A stretch of DNA of 64,000 nucleotides from DATDIC01 sp963777625 (GCA_963777625.1 CAVZRO010000017.1:124001-188000), one strand, 5' to 3'. Positions 1 to 8,089 are shown, counted from the stretch's first letter. Notes: generated by a model from the letters alone, not told the origin. Numbers and translations: made by a program.

Positions 1-1
1 T

Positions 2-157
2 GCGGCCTATGACAAGGCGGCGGGGCTTCTCCGCGATCTTCAGGCGGTCGCCAAGGAACGAGGTACGATCGAGGACTTCCTGCGTCGACTTCGCGCGATC
101 CGTGAGAAGCATGTCCGCAAGGAACGGTTCATCGAACGGCTGGCTGCATTGGAGTAG
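2..157 (+). CDS. C-terminal fragment of an unidentified protein
   Basis: An open frame enters from the left edge and stops at TAG 155-157, giving 51 residues that are strongly charged and helical (…LLRDLQAVAKERGT…, ending RKERFIERLAALE). The Lys/Arg-rich amphipathic tail resembles the C-termini of SWIM zinc-finger or other DNA-associated alphaproteobacterial proteins, but no diagnostic motif lies inside the window, so no function is assigned. The codon pattern is typical of the host. No other gene overlaps it on either strand. Confidence 0.5.
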   Translation, partial: AAYDKAAGLLRDLQAVAKERGTIEDFLRRLRAIREKHVRKERFIERLAALE

Positions 158-262
158 TGCATCGCGCCTTGGGGTAGATTTGGCGGGCCACGACCGATGA
201 TGATGAGCACTATGTCTACGCTATAGCACTATAACCACATCCCCATCGGAACGCGGCATCAC

Positions 263-718
263 CTAATCACGGCTGCCTTTGATCGGATATGCCTCCAAGA
301 TCGATTGGCATTGCTTCACGAAGGGCGGTAGGTAGCTCTGGTCTATATCAAACTGAAACCAATGGCGCCGGCTCATATGGTCGGGCGTGATCGACACTTC
401 CATGGTTATGTGGCCAAGCGATCCAGATTTAAGAGTGACCGAGAGGGCCGGTTCCATACACGCGAGCTTTGCTTCGCCTTTTAAATTCTTCAGAAGCCCT
501 TCCAATTCGACCAGCCATCGATCGAGTTCTGAAAGATGAATAATTGAACCGGTCGCAAACACGCTCGCGCCATTTCCGCCGCAATGTGCCGTCACCCGCA
601 GCCAATTACCGTCCCAATATTCAGCCACATCCGGGAACTGCCTTCCATGAGTTCAGATTTGCAGCCCTTCAAGTTTTAGGTCTGGCGTGCCCAATTGGGC
701 GGCGGGGTCTGTCACCAC
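263..718 (-). pseudogene. WapI-type immunity protein, interrupted by an in-frame TGA
   Basis: The 121-residue frame (628 to 263) has hallmarks I associate with the WapI-like immunity family: WDGNWLRVTAHCGG near the start, an acidic helix, a central MEP…L, ITPDHMSRRHWF, and the ending SYLPPFVKQC…YPIKG. Translation continues in the same frame upstream: from GTG 718 or 715 it reads TDPAAQLGTPDLKLEGLQI, then TGA (653-655), then THGRQFPDVAEYWDG. The stop sits where a Trp codon (TGG) would fit, so a single G-to-A change probably split a roughly 150-residue gene. Such proteins usually neutralise a contact-dependent or polymorphic toxin, but no toxin gene is visible nearby. The family assignment is from recognition; the nonsense codon is read directly. 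Confidence 0.6.
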
Positions 719-1002
719 GTCATTCCCCTAAGCTTGTCATGATCCGGCCTGGCGAACTTGCCAAAATCATAGCGCGGCAGGGAGTTGCTCGGTGAGAATC
801 TGGACGGCAAGGGAAAGGCTGGATGGCCGCTGGTCGGATGTCTTTGAAGGGATTGCTATTTTGGCCTCCCACCGGACACCCCGTGCTGGCGCTTCGGGCC
901 GAAAGCTCAATGATATCAACGCGCCGAGCGCCATCCGAGGGGTGTTAAGGCCGGTAAAGGAGACTTAGCCAAAGGGCTGGCAAGGTCCCGCACTTTGCGG
1001 TA
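719..1002. other. Gene-free spacer
   Basis: No credible coding frame, RNA gene or repeat is seen here. The segment separates the immunity pseudogene from the toxin-antitoxin operon, and any promoter for the latter should lie at its right-hand end. Confidence 0.4.
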
Positions 1003-1016
1003 GGTTACATGTAACC
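1003..1016. promoter_or_regulatory. 14-bp perfect palindrome upstream of the antitoxin (probable operator)
   Basis: GGTTACATGTAACC is a perfect palindrome ending 16 bases before the antitoxin ATG (1033). Type II antitoxins usually autorepress by binding such palindromes over their own promoter. Its position and symmetry fit that role; binding is inference. Confidence 0.55.
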
Positions 1017-1032
1017 GATTCGGAGACTTGTC

Positions 1033-1258
1033 ATGGCCTCGGCATCAAAGCCCAAGCCCTCCCGCACGAAGGTGAAGGCAACATCGCGAGCGGCTGCGCG
1101 CGCAGGGTCTGCGCCCGATCCAGATTTGGGTGCCGGACGTGCGTCGCCCGTCGTTCCGGTCAGAGGCGCATCGCCAATCGTTGGCCGTGGCCGCGAGCGC
1201 GCATGCGCCTGAGGATCAGGCGTTCATCGACGCGGTATCGGATTGGGGCGATGAATGA
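1033..1258 (+). pseudogene. MazE-family antitoxin (DUF3018-like), frameshifted
   Basis: From ATG 1033 the frame reads MASASKPKPSRTKVK, then leaves frame near 1078. In the +1 frame it resumes as QHRERLRAQGLRPIQIW, then VPDVRRPSFRSEAHRQS, ending FIDAVSDWGDE at TGA 1256-1258. Removing one G from the AAGG at about 1077-1080 joins the halves into a 74-residue protein typical of MazE-family antitoxins of this type. The restored stop overlaps the toxin start as ATGA, the usual translational coupling. No start codon exists for the second half alone, because a TGA lies just upstream. As sequenced, the antitoxin cannot be made without frameshifting. Confidence 0.75.
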
Positions 1259-1608
1259 AGCGTGGCGACATCTGGACCGTCGCCGGCGGCAAAGACTACG
1301 CCGGGAAGCCACGCCCCGTCGTCATTGTTCAGGACGACAGCTTCGACGCAACCGATTCGATCACGATCTGCGCCTTCACCACTGACGAGACCGAAGCACC
1401 CCTGTTCCGCCTGCCGGTCGAGCCGAACGAGCGCAATGGCCTGCGCACGACATGCCGCTTGATGGTGGACAAGATCACCACCGTCCCAAAGACCAAAGTT
1501 GGTGCACGCGTCGGCAGGTTGGACGATGAAGATATCCTGAGACTCAATCAGGCTGTGCTCGTGTTCCTCGGACTGGCGGTCTCGCCGAGGACCAAGCAGG
1601 AGGCATAA
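1255..1608 (+). CDS. Type II toxin, MazF/PemK-like endoribonuclease
   Basis: The 117-residue product begins MKRGDIWTVAGG and continues KPRPVVIVQDD, the conserved PemK/MazF core (RGDIW, the KPRPVVIVQ strand). A central strand (SITICAFTTDE) and the later LRTTCRLMVDKITTVPK, matching the conserved 'S…V…D.ITT..K' segment, complete the fold. This family cleaves single-stranded mRNA at short sequence motifs in the cytoplasm. Length is normal and the frame is intact. The start ATG overlaps the antitoxin stop as ATGA. Because the antitoxin is frameshifted, either the toxin is inactive or poorly expressed, the antitoxin is made by frameshifting, or the indel is a sequencing error. Confidence 0.85.
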   Translation: MKRGDIWTVAGGKDYAGKPRPVVIVQDDSFDATDSITICAFTTDETEAPLFRLPVEPNERNGLRTTCRLMVDKITTVPKTKVGARVGRLDDEDILRLNQAVLVFLGLAVSPRTKQEA

Positions 1609-1685
1609 CCAACGGTGGCACAAGGGATATCCGCGGTTAGAATTAGGCCGTTCAGCTCGCGGTCGCTTCGCGCGATGCTGGCGGG

Positions 1686-1904
1686 ATGTCTCCATTGCGC
1701 GCCAGCTTGAGCGTTCTGCCTGACGATCTTTACATCGAGCCGGAGCCCTGGCCGCGCATCGGGCGCCCGCCCAAGCATGATGTTGAGGCGTGGACCGTTA
1801 CGGACGATTGGCCCGCCCCCGTGCCGATCACCGACGCCGAGCTCGACGTGTTCGAGGCATGGTTCAGCGATCTGTTCGATGAACTGTTCGGACTGCACCG
1901 ATGA
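1686..1904 (+). CDS. Small acidic hypothetical protein preceding a recombinase
   Basis: A 72-residue frame that is rich in Asp, Glu, Trp and Pro (LYIEPEPWPRIGRPPKHDVE, then VEAWTVTDDWPAPVPITDAE). It ends 18 bases before the serine recombinase start, and an AGAGGA ribosome-binding site lies in the gap, so the two look co-transcribed. No domain is recognised. Small acidic proteins just upstream of large serine recombinases sometimes act as directionality or accessory factors; here that is only a positional suggestion. Confidence 0.55.
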   Translation: MSPLRASLSVLPDDLYIEPEPWPRIGRPPKHDVEAWTVTDDWPAPVPITDAELDVFEAWFSDLFDELFGLHR

Positions 1905-1922
1905 TCTGAGAGGACAATCGCG

Positions 1923-2720
1923 ATGGCCGTGCCGTTACGCGCCGCCTTGTATCTGCGCGTCTCGACGGCTCGGCAGGCCGAGCACGATGTCTCGATTCCC
2001 GATCAGAAGCGGCAAGGCGAAGCCGATTGCGCCGCGCGCGGCTACCAAGTCGTCGAGACCTACGTGGAAGCCGGCACTTCCGCCACGAACGACCGCCGGC
2101 CCGAGTTCCAGCGCATGATCGAAGCGGGCACCAGCAAGCCCGCGCCGTTCGATATCGTCATCGTCCACAGCTTCTCGCGTTTCTTCCGTGATCACTTCGA
2201 GCTGGAGTTCTACGTCCGCAAGCTGGCGAAGAACGGCGTCCGGCTCGTCTCGATCACGCAAGAGATGGGTGACGACCCGATGCACGTCATGATGCGGCAG
2301 ATCATGGCGCTGTTTGACGAGTATCAGTCGAAGGAGAACGCCAAGCACGTTCTCCGCGCGTTGAAAGAGAACGCGCGGCAAGGCTTCTGGAACGGATCGC
2401 TGCCACCGATTGGCTACCGCGTCGTCGCGGCCGAGCAACGCGGCGCGAAGATCAAGAAGAAGCTGGAAATCGATTCCGCTCCACGCCGACACGGTGGGCT
2501 GATCTATCGCCTCGCCCTGGAGGGCGAGGGGACATCCGGCCCGATGGGCGTCAAGAACATCGCGGCTTATCTCAACCAAGATCGCATCTTCACGCGCGAT
2601 GGCGGGCGCTGGGGCATCGGCATCGGGCAGGTTCACCGCATCCTGACGCGAACGACGTATGTCGGTCGCCACGAGTTCAACAAGCGCGCCAAGAGCAAGA
2701 TGCTCAAGCCGGTCAGAAGC
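1923..2720 (+). pseudogene. Serine recombinase, C-terminally truncated
   Basis: The N-terminal resolvase domain is clear: ALYLRVSTARQAEHDVSIPD carries the catalytic Ser in YLRVST, followed by QKRQGEADCAARGYQVVETY, FDIVIVHSFSRFFRD and IMALFDEYQSKENAKHV. The start of the 'recombinase' domain follows (ARQGFWNGSLPPIGYRVV … GVKNIAAYLNQDRIFTRDG … VHRILTRTTYVGRHEFNKRAKS). After about residue 265 (base ~2720) family similarity stops and the frame runs by chance into the next, secreted-protein gene. A complete large serine recombinase is usually 450-550 residues, so the zinc-ribbon/coiled-coil C-terminal part needed for integration control is missing. It probably once mobilised this island beside tRNA-Ser. 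Confidence 0.8.
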
Positions 2721-2795
2721 TTTAATAGGGGCGGAAGAATATGCTTGACGGCGAAATGGGCCGCCAAGATAACGAATTGTGGGAGGACTGTCGTG

Positions 2796-3250
2796 ATGTG
2801 GATTCGTAGTCTGGGCGGTCTGGCTGTAGCCCTCTTGCTCGCTAAACCAGCGGCGGCATTCGAGCCAGTCGTCCAGTTGACCGTCTCCTCTCCCTCAAAA
2901 CCGGTCATTTCAGGCACCACAAACCTACCTGATGACACGCCGTTGATGGTCGGCATTCAGGTCGCACGGGAAGATGCCGCAAATCCGGGGCACATCTCTA
3001 TCCCCTCATGGGCGAACAGGCGGTCGTGGTACACGGCCACCGCTTCTCCGCCGGGCCGTTCAGCGTGGACGGCAGCCCCTACGACCGCGGCACATACATC
3101 GCGAGCGTCACAATATCGAACTTGGCTCTGCCCGAGGATGTAAAGCCAATTCTCGGCGATATGGGCCAAAAGATGGGCGGGCCAAACGTGAAAGTGGGGC
3201 CGCTCGATATGCCCTACTTCGAAGTCCGCCAAGCATTCGATGTCAGGTAG
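2796..3250 (+). pseudogene. Secreted hypothetical protein, frameshifted
   Basis: ATG 2796 follows a GGAGG (2782-2786) and encodes a clear signal peptide (MWIRSLGGLAVALLLAKPAA ending at AFEP), then VVQLTVSSPSKPVISGTTNL and PDDTPLMVGIQ. Around base 2980 the sensible reading moves to another frame: HLYPLMGEQAVVVHGHRF, then SAGPFSVDGSPYDRGTYIAS and NLALPEDVKPILGDMGQK, ending at TAG 3248-3250. One indel near 2975-2990 would restore a roughly 150-residue exported protein. The motif 'GTTNLPDGT.L.V.I' is seen in small secreted beta-rich proteins of unknown role. It is in frame with the truncated recombinase only by accident. Confidence 0.55.
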
Positions 3251-3287
3251 CAAATGTTCGCCGCTGCTGTCCGAACAAAGGGCGTCA

Positions 3288-3534
3288 CTATTTGGTGCCC
3301 TTAATTTTCTCAATCATCCCCAGACACCAATCCCTATCGCCGTCCGGCACGCCTGGTTCTGCGATCCACCGACAGAGGGTTTTGTGAATGTCCGCGACGG
3401 CCCCCGGGTTATTCTGAGGGGGCTGATCTAGCGCCCGCTCAATTTGAGTCATGGTCTCTTGGCCAATTTCCACGTTCCGACCCCATCTGCTCTTGCAAAG
3501 CACAGGTCGCACGGGCCACGCCAAGTCGGCTAGC
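3288..3534 (-). pseudogene. 3' part of an ORF interrupted by the IS481 element
   Basis: Downstream of the IS on the minus strand the frame reads DLAWPVRPVLCKSRWGRNVE, then IGQETMTQIERALDQPPQNN and ends …CLGMIEKIKGTK, a plausible non-transposase sequence with ordinary composition. If the IS and one target copy are removed, the frame continues without a break into minus-strand sequence on the other side (MPAFAPMPRAPCLALA from ATG 4604), so the element may have split a small gene of about 95 codons. Alternatively an internal GTG could start an intact shorter protein. No family is recognised. Confidence 0.35.
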
Positions 3535-4470
3535 TGTCGAATCCAAGAACGTTGTTCAGTTTGGCGAAGGGGGTCATGTGTTTGATGCCGCTGTGGGTCC
3601 GTATGGTGTTGTAGGTCTTCAGCCATGGTTCGAGCGTTTCGATCCGCTCGGCCGAGGTGGTGTAGGCTTGCGCATAGGCCCATTCGCGCAGGCTGGTTTG
3701 GATGAAGCGCTCGGCCTTGCCGTTGGTGCGCGGGGTGTAGGGTCTGGTTCGCTTATGGCGGATGCCCTCCTCGGCCAACAGGTCACGGAAAGCAAAGCTT
3801 TTGTAGGCCGATCCGTTGTCGGTCATGATCCGCTCGACGCGCACGCCGAAGCGCTTGAAGCAGGCCAGCGCCCGCCGGGTGAAAGCGACGGCGCTCTCGG
3901 CTTTTTCGTTGGCCAGGACTTCGCTGTGGGCCAGGCGGCAGGCATCGTCGATGGCGACGTGGAGGTATTCCCAGCCGGTGCCACGCTTGTTGCTTTGGCC
4001 GGTGCGATCACCGGTGATGCGGGTCGATGCCGTCGATGCGACCGAGCTCTTGATATCGAGGTGGAGGAGTTCACCGGGTTTCTCGCGCTCATAGCGAACG
4101 ATCTCGGGTTTGGTCTCGAGTGCACCGAGCCGCCCAAGGCCGAGCCGGCGCAGCACCGCGCCGACGGTCGAGCGCGGCAGACCCAGTTCACGCGCGATCT
4201 GCGGGCCGGTGCGCCGTTGGCGACGCAGGCGCTCGATGGCTGTCAGAGTGTCGGCGTCGGTGCGGTGCGGGCATCGGGCGGGCGCCGAACTGCGGTCCTG
4301 GAGGGCAAGTTCGCCGCCCGCCCGATGCCGCGCCAGCCAACGAAACGCCTGTCGTTGGAGAGACCGGCGGCAGCGGCCGCATCTCCCACCCGCCATCCAT
4401 CAGTGCGGACGCGTTGCACCAGCAAGGCTCGACCTTGCGGCGTCAGGCGCGCATTCTTGTGCAGGTTCAT
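3530..4470 (-). pseudogene. IS481-family transposase, frameshifted
   Basis: The protein starts MNLHKNARLTPQGRALLVQR at ATG 4470, with a helix-turn-helix (WRVGDAAAAAGLS). Near base 4355 the frame shifts to QRQAFRWLARHRAGGELAL and then runs to the end. The rve/DDE core is visible: LLHLDIK (first Asp), IMTDNGSAYKS (second Asp) and TNGKAERFIQTSLREWAY (Glu), ending PFAKLNNVLGF plus Asp-Ser-stop. A short stretch, KSSVASTAST, replaces the expected 'KKLGRIDGIGH'-like segment; its bases look like the normal sequence read in another frame, suggesting two compensating indels. Transposition activity is doubtful because of the first frameshift. Confidence 0.8.
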
Positions 4471-4557
4471 CCGGGGCTCCCTGGGCGTGCGGTTGAAGGT
4501 CTGGCAACCACAGCTTCACCCCTTCACCCCGGGTGAACAACCTTCATAGCTTCGACA
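3535..4557 (-). mobile_element. IS481-family insertion sequence, 1023 bp, in a CTAG target
   Basis: The ends are imperfect inverted repeats of about 24 bp starting TGTCGAA (left TGTCGAATCCAAGAACGTTG; right, read inward, TGTCGAAGCTATGAAGGTTG). Flanks are GCTAGC on the left and GCTAGA on the right, so a CTAG core is present on both sides, as expected from the NCTAGN target preference and duplication known for IS481. The transposase fills almost the whole element. The minus-strand stop TAG (3532-3530) lies outside the terminal repeat, in the target CTAG. Confidence 0.85.
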
Positions 4558-4649
4558 GCTAGAGCGAGACAGGGCGCGCGCGGCATGGGGGCGAAGGCGG
4601 GCATTTCGCACGTCAACTTTTTTGGTTGCACGGTGGTTGCAGGTTTGCC

Positions 4650-4676
4650 CAAGGATTGATGCGTCAACAATCCTTG
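4650..4676. terminator. 9-bp stem hairpin downstream of tRNA-Ser
   Basis: CAAGGATTG and CAATCCTTG form a perfect 9-bp stem with a 9-base loop, 25 bases past the tRNA 3' end. There is no clear T-run, so a role as terminator is only likely by position; it could instead be a recombination-site arm. Confidence 0.4.
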
Positions 4677-4700
4677 CGGATGACCAAAAACCAAGGGTTT

Positions 4701-4790
4701 TGGCGGAGAGGGAGGGATTCGGACCCTCGGTACCCATAAGGGTACAACGGTTTTCGAGACCGCCCCGATCGACCGCTCCGGCACCTCTCC
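4701..4790 (-). tRNA. tRNA-Ser (CGA)
   Basis: Read on the minus strand the 90-base gene has acceptor GGAGAGG paired to CCTCTCC, discriminator G and an encoded CCA. The anticodon arm CGGT-CTCGAAA-ACCG gives anticodon CGA, and a long variable arm follows, as expected of a class II serine tRNA. The T-arm GGTTCGAATCC is canonical. It borders the decayed island at its 3' side, the usual side for integration into tRNA genes. Confidence 0.95.
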
Positions 4791-4842
4791 GTGTCGGGCG
4801 GCGGGTTATAGAAGCCTGCCGGGCCGGCCGCAAACCCAACCG

Positions 4843-5570
4843 TCAGAACCGGTCCTTCCTCGCCCGCAGATCCGTAAACGTCGCAACGTCAGCCGCCCGC
4901 AGGAACGGGTTTGCCGCCATTTCTTCGGACATGCGGGTCGGCACGGTCGGTTTGCCGGCCGCGCGCTGCTGGTGCGCCTGCTCGGCCCGCGCCACCAGCG
5001 CCTGATTGGACGGATCGACCGACAGCGCGAACCGCGCATTGCTCTCGGTATATTCGTGTCCGCAACAAACCAGCGTCGGCACCCGGAAGCACCTTCAGCT
5101 TGCCTAGGCTGGCGAACATCTCCGCCGCGGTGCCCTCGATCAGTCGCCCGCAGCCCAGGCTGAACAGGGTGTCTCCGCTCAGCAACACCCACCATCCGGA
5201 AAATAGAAATTGATCTGCCCCCTGGTATGGCCGGGAGTGTCGATCACCTGTGCCGTCGCGCCACCGAACTGTACCTGGCTCCCCTTCCCGCACCGCCTGA
5301 TCCAGCTTCGGCAGTCGGTGCGCGTCCGCCGCGGCACCCACCACCTTGGCCCCGAACCGCGACCGCACCTCATCCGTGCCCGCCACGTGGTCGGCATGAT
5401 GGTGGGTGAGCAGAATGAGGTCGAGCCGGCCGCCGGCCCGCTCCAGCGCCGCGATCACCGGACCCGGCTCGGCCGGATCGACGATGGCGATCGCCCCGCT
5501 GCCGCTGTCGCGTAGCAGCCAGGCATAATTATCCGAGAGGATGGGGACCGGTTCGGCGACTGATGCTCAT
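4843..5570 (-). pseudogene. gloB: Hydroxyacylglutathione hydrolase (glyoxalase II), several frameshifts
   Basis: Pieces of one glyoxalase II lie in order in three frames. The N-terminal piece reads AEPVPILSDNYAWLLRD. Next come VIAALERAGGRLDLILLTHH and HADHVAGTDEVRSRFG, with the metal-binding THHHADH. A second frame gives QVQFGGATAQVIDTPGHTRG, then the first resumes with LLSGDTLFSLGCGRLIEGTA, and the C-terminal part is TLVCCGHEYTESNARFALSV to RARKDRF. At least four single-base indels are needed: near 5558, 5275, 5190 and 5085. Overall length (~240 codons) and all catalytic segments are preserved. This enzyme hydrolyses S-D-lactoylglutathione in methylglyoxal detoxification. It is divergent from a methyltransferase gene with the same kind of damage, so assembly error is as likely as decay. 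Confidence 0.8.
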
Positions 5571-5630
5571 GAAGGAACCCTAACACCCCGTTGCCCCGCC
5601 GCAAACCGGTGTTGTGCTATAGTCGGCGCC

Positions 5631-6341
5631 ATGCCGGCAGACGCGCACGCAACGGCCGATTTCTATGGCACCGGCCGCGGCGCGGTGGCGGCCCGGCTGG
5701 TGCGCGAGCGGCTCACCCGCTGTGGCCGGAGCTGACCGGCCAGTCCGTGCTGGGCGTCGGCTATACGCGCCCTATCTGCGGCTGTGGCGGACCCAGGCGG
5801 CGCGCTGCGTTGCCGTCACACCGGCGCAGCTCGGGGTGGCCCGCTGGCCGGCCGGCGCCCCCAACCTCACCTGCACGGCGGAGGAGGACGCCCTGCCCTT
5901 CCCCGACCTGACCTTCGACCGCATCCTGGCGGTGCACGGGCTGGAAGCCGCCGACAACGCGCGGCGGCTGCTGCGGGAGGTCTGGCGCGTGCTGAAGGAT
6001 GACGGGCGCCTGCTGGTCGTCACGCCCGAACCGCAGCAGCCTGTGGGCGTATGTCGAAATCCACCCCGTTCGGGCATGGCCAGCCCGTACTCTTCGGCCA
6101 GGTGGGGCGGCTGCTGGCGGGCGCGTTGTTCCGGGTGGAACGGCGTGACACGGCGCTCTATCTGCCGCCCAGCACGCGCCGGCTGGTGTTGCGCAGCGGC
6201 CCGTTTCTGGAGCGTTTCGGCCGCCGAATTGCCCCCGGCTTTGCCGGTGTCACGATCACCGAGGCGGTCAAGGACGTGTACGCCGCCATGCCGGTGAAGC
6301 CGGTTTCTCGGCGCCGGCTGGTGCTCGCCGAGGCGGCTTGA
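5631..6341 (+). pseudogene. Class I SAM-dependent methyltransferase, several frameshifts
   Basis: ATG 5631 begins MPADAHATADFYGTGRGAVA. Indels near 5720, 5765 and 6045 move the frame. The remaining pieces are LWPELTGQSVLGVGY (motif I region), APYLRLWRTQAARCVAVTPA, EEDALPFPDLTFDRILAVHG (motif II) and LLREVWRVLKDDGRLLVVTP (motif III). The C-terminal tail is STPFGHGQPVLFGQVGRLLA to RRRLVLAEAA. The order and spacing are those of a complete ~235-residue methyltransferase of unknown substrate. This gene type sits next to gloB in many alphaproteobacteria (recalled, not checked here). The two are divergent with a 60-base gap that must hold both promoters. Confidence 0.75.
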
Positions 6342-6732
6342 GCCGGGAGGACCGGACGGGCGCATGAAAGGATGCGCATCAAGGACTAAACTGTCCCCGG
6401 TGGAGGCTGGAAGGCCAATTCGGCCGCGGAGCGGACCTGCTGGAAGTAATTTGCAGGACCCGTGCGTTCGGCAGGAAACGCACGAGCCCGGCCCACGGGA
6501 TCAGTTCGATCAGCCCATGGCAGCGCCAACAAGCGCGAAATGTCGATGGCCGCGCGCCTGGCCTCGCACTGAACAGTCTCGCAATATTAACACTAGGGGA
6601 CCGTTGCGTATGCGGCGGAGTTGGCACAACGTTCTGCTGAGCAGCATATCATGCAGATGGGTGCACCCATGGCGTATCGGTTGTTTATGAAGCGATTGGC
6701 ATCGCCTGGAAGCATGATGCTCGCATCCCCAT
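6342..6732. other. Gene-free stretch
   Basis: Short frames exist on both strands, but none has a ribosome-binding site, a domain or convincing codon use. No RNA gene or repeat is recognised. Confidence 0.4.
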
Positions 6733-7101
6733 ATGATGTTGCTGTGTTGGCAACGTAATCGCATTCTGGCCGCAGCATGCTGGGGCGCCGCCCCGGGCGT
6801 AAGGGCCGTGGTTCGCGGCTGTCTCTTGCTATCGCTCGGCTTTGTATCGGTTCCGGCTTCCGCGCTGGCCGAAAGTCAGGCAGCGCCGGAACAGCCGGTC
6901 GAGACCTGTTCGGACCAGCAGAACCAGGCAAACGCCGTGGATGGGCCCCTGGATGCGGACATCCTGAGCAACTGGCTGACAAGCGCTCTCCTCGCCCGCC
7001 GGCTGACAAGACCGTATGTGATACCGGTGAAGCGGCTAAGAATTCCCCGCAACTATTTATACAGCCATTCGAGCTGGGCCGGTGACAGGAGGAGGAAGTG
7101 A
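6733..7101 (+). CDS. Hypothetical protein with a signal-peptide-like N-terminal region
   Basis: The 122-residue frame contains VRAVVRGCLLLSLGFVSVPA followed by SALAESQAAPEQPVETCSDQ, a good Sec signal with an Ala-x-Ala cleavage site, then NAVDGPLDADILSNWLTSAL. The last third is basic and looks unlike a folded protein. The start is uncertain: the signal peptide would work better from a start about 24 codons in. It may be the 5' remnant of an exported protein whose remainder has been lost in the debris that follows. Confidence 0.35.
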   Translation: MMLLCWQRNRILAAACWGAAPGVRAVVRGCLLLSLGFVSVPASALAESQAAPEQPVETCSDQQNQANAVDGPLDADILSNWLTSALLARRLTRPYVIPVKRLRIPRNYLYSHSSWAGDRRRK

Positions 7102-7200
7102 CCCTGGAAGTGACTTATCCCGGCTGCAGCCGTTCAATCAAAGCAGACTCGCGCATGCTTCGAACAAGGCTATCCATGTCCGTTGCAACAGATAACGATA

Positions 7201-7389
7201 ATGGATTATGATCAATCCAGCGACACAATCTTTCAGGGCATGCGTCCCCTTTTTAGCAAACAGAAGTCTATGAAGAGCTTGTATGGATATGATGTGTACA
7301 GCGTCGGGCCGCCGGACCAGAGAATTGAATTTTTTACGAAGCCCGTTTCAAGCGGAAATCTCACGTTCGATTGCTTCCACGCAACATGA
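7201..7389 (+). CDS. AT-richer short frame of unknown identity
   Basis: MDYDQSSDTIFQGMRPLFSK then LYGYDVYSVGPPDQRIEFF is a varied, protein-like composition, and the stretch is visibly lower in GC than its surroundings, implying foreign origin. No ribosome-binding site or known domain is seen. It may be a fragment of a larger lost gene. Confidence 0.25.
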   Translation: MDYDQSSDTIFQGMRPLFSKQKSMKSLYGYDVYSVGPPDQRIEFFTKPVSSGNLTFDCFHAT

Positions 7390-7666
7390 CGGATGCGTCC
7401 GGTCTCTGGTTGTGTCGATGCCGTTCCATGCTTCATACGACCGTCTTTTACCGCTTTAGTTATACGAGCATTCCCTGAGCAAGAGCATCGTGATGCGCGC
7501 CTCTATGAGCTCGCTCAATCATTCGTTATCAAAAGGGAACAGAGATGACAGCAGCTAACCGACGTCTTCCAACCCAGCACTTGGCTTTGATCAACAGAGC
7601 GATATCAGAAGGCACGGCCCAGAGAACAGCAACAACCTGACGGCCTACAATGCGTCTCAGCATGAT

Positions 7667-8089
7667 TTGTCTGTAAATGCGGCAGCACACCGGAGTTATA
7701 AGATCCGGGCACACTATATTGGTTTTCGCAGGCCGGATTGGTCAACTCATCACTTTATGACGAGAATCTGCGGCAACCTCTACATTCGCGACTTTACTAA
7801 AGCCGCAGCTGCATCAGAGGGCGCAACGATAACTGATCAAGAGCTTCAAAACGCATCTGATGTGATAGCAAAAACAGTTTTTGAGCAGCTACAGAACGGT
7901 CTCTTCGATACAACTGCCTTCTCTCCCATGGAGATCGTCAGCAAAGATGCCGGGGAAGGTATCGGCTATCTTCAGTCTCTATTCCCATCTGCCAACTTGG
8001 ATTATGCAATGTGGAATTGCCGGTGTCGAGTTCATCACTCACCGGCATGCCGAGTGCATTTGCGATTGGCACCTGGGCAATGTCGCTGA
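7667..8089 (+). CDS. Hypothetical protein or fragment in an AT-richer patch
   Basis: The middle of the frame is protein-like: IRDFTKAAAASEGATITDQE, LQNASDVIAKTVFEQLQNGL, FDTTAFSPMEIVSKDAGEGI, GYLQSLFPSANLDYAMW, suggesting a helical domain. The first and last 20-30 codons look random, so both true ends are probably elsewhere or lost. GC is well below the window average. No family is recognised. Confidence 0.35.
   Translation: MSVNAAAHRSYKIRAHYIGFRRPDWSTHHFMTRICGNLYIRDFTKAAAASEGATITDQELQNASDVIAKTVFEQLQNGLFDTTAFSPMEIVSKDAGEGIGYLQSLFPSANLDYAMWNCRCRVHHSPACRVHLRLAPGQCR

Noticed and set aside
3578..4549. 323-residue plus-strand frame over the IS481 element
   Set aside because: Antisense of the transposase, with no supporting motif.
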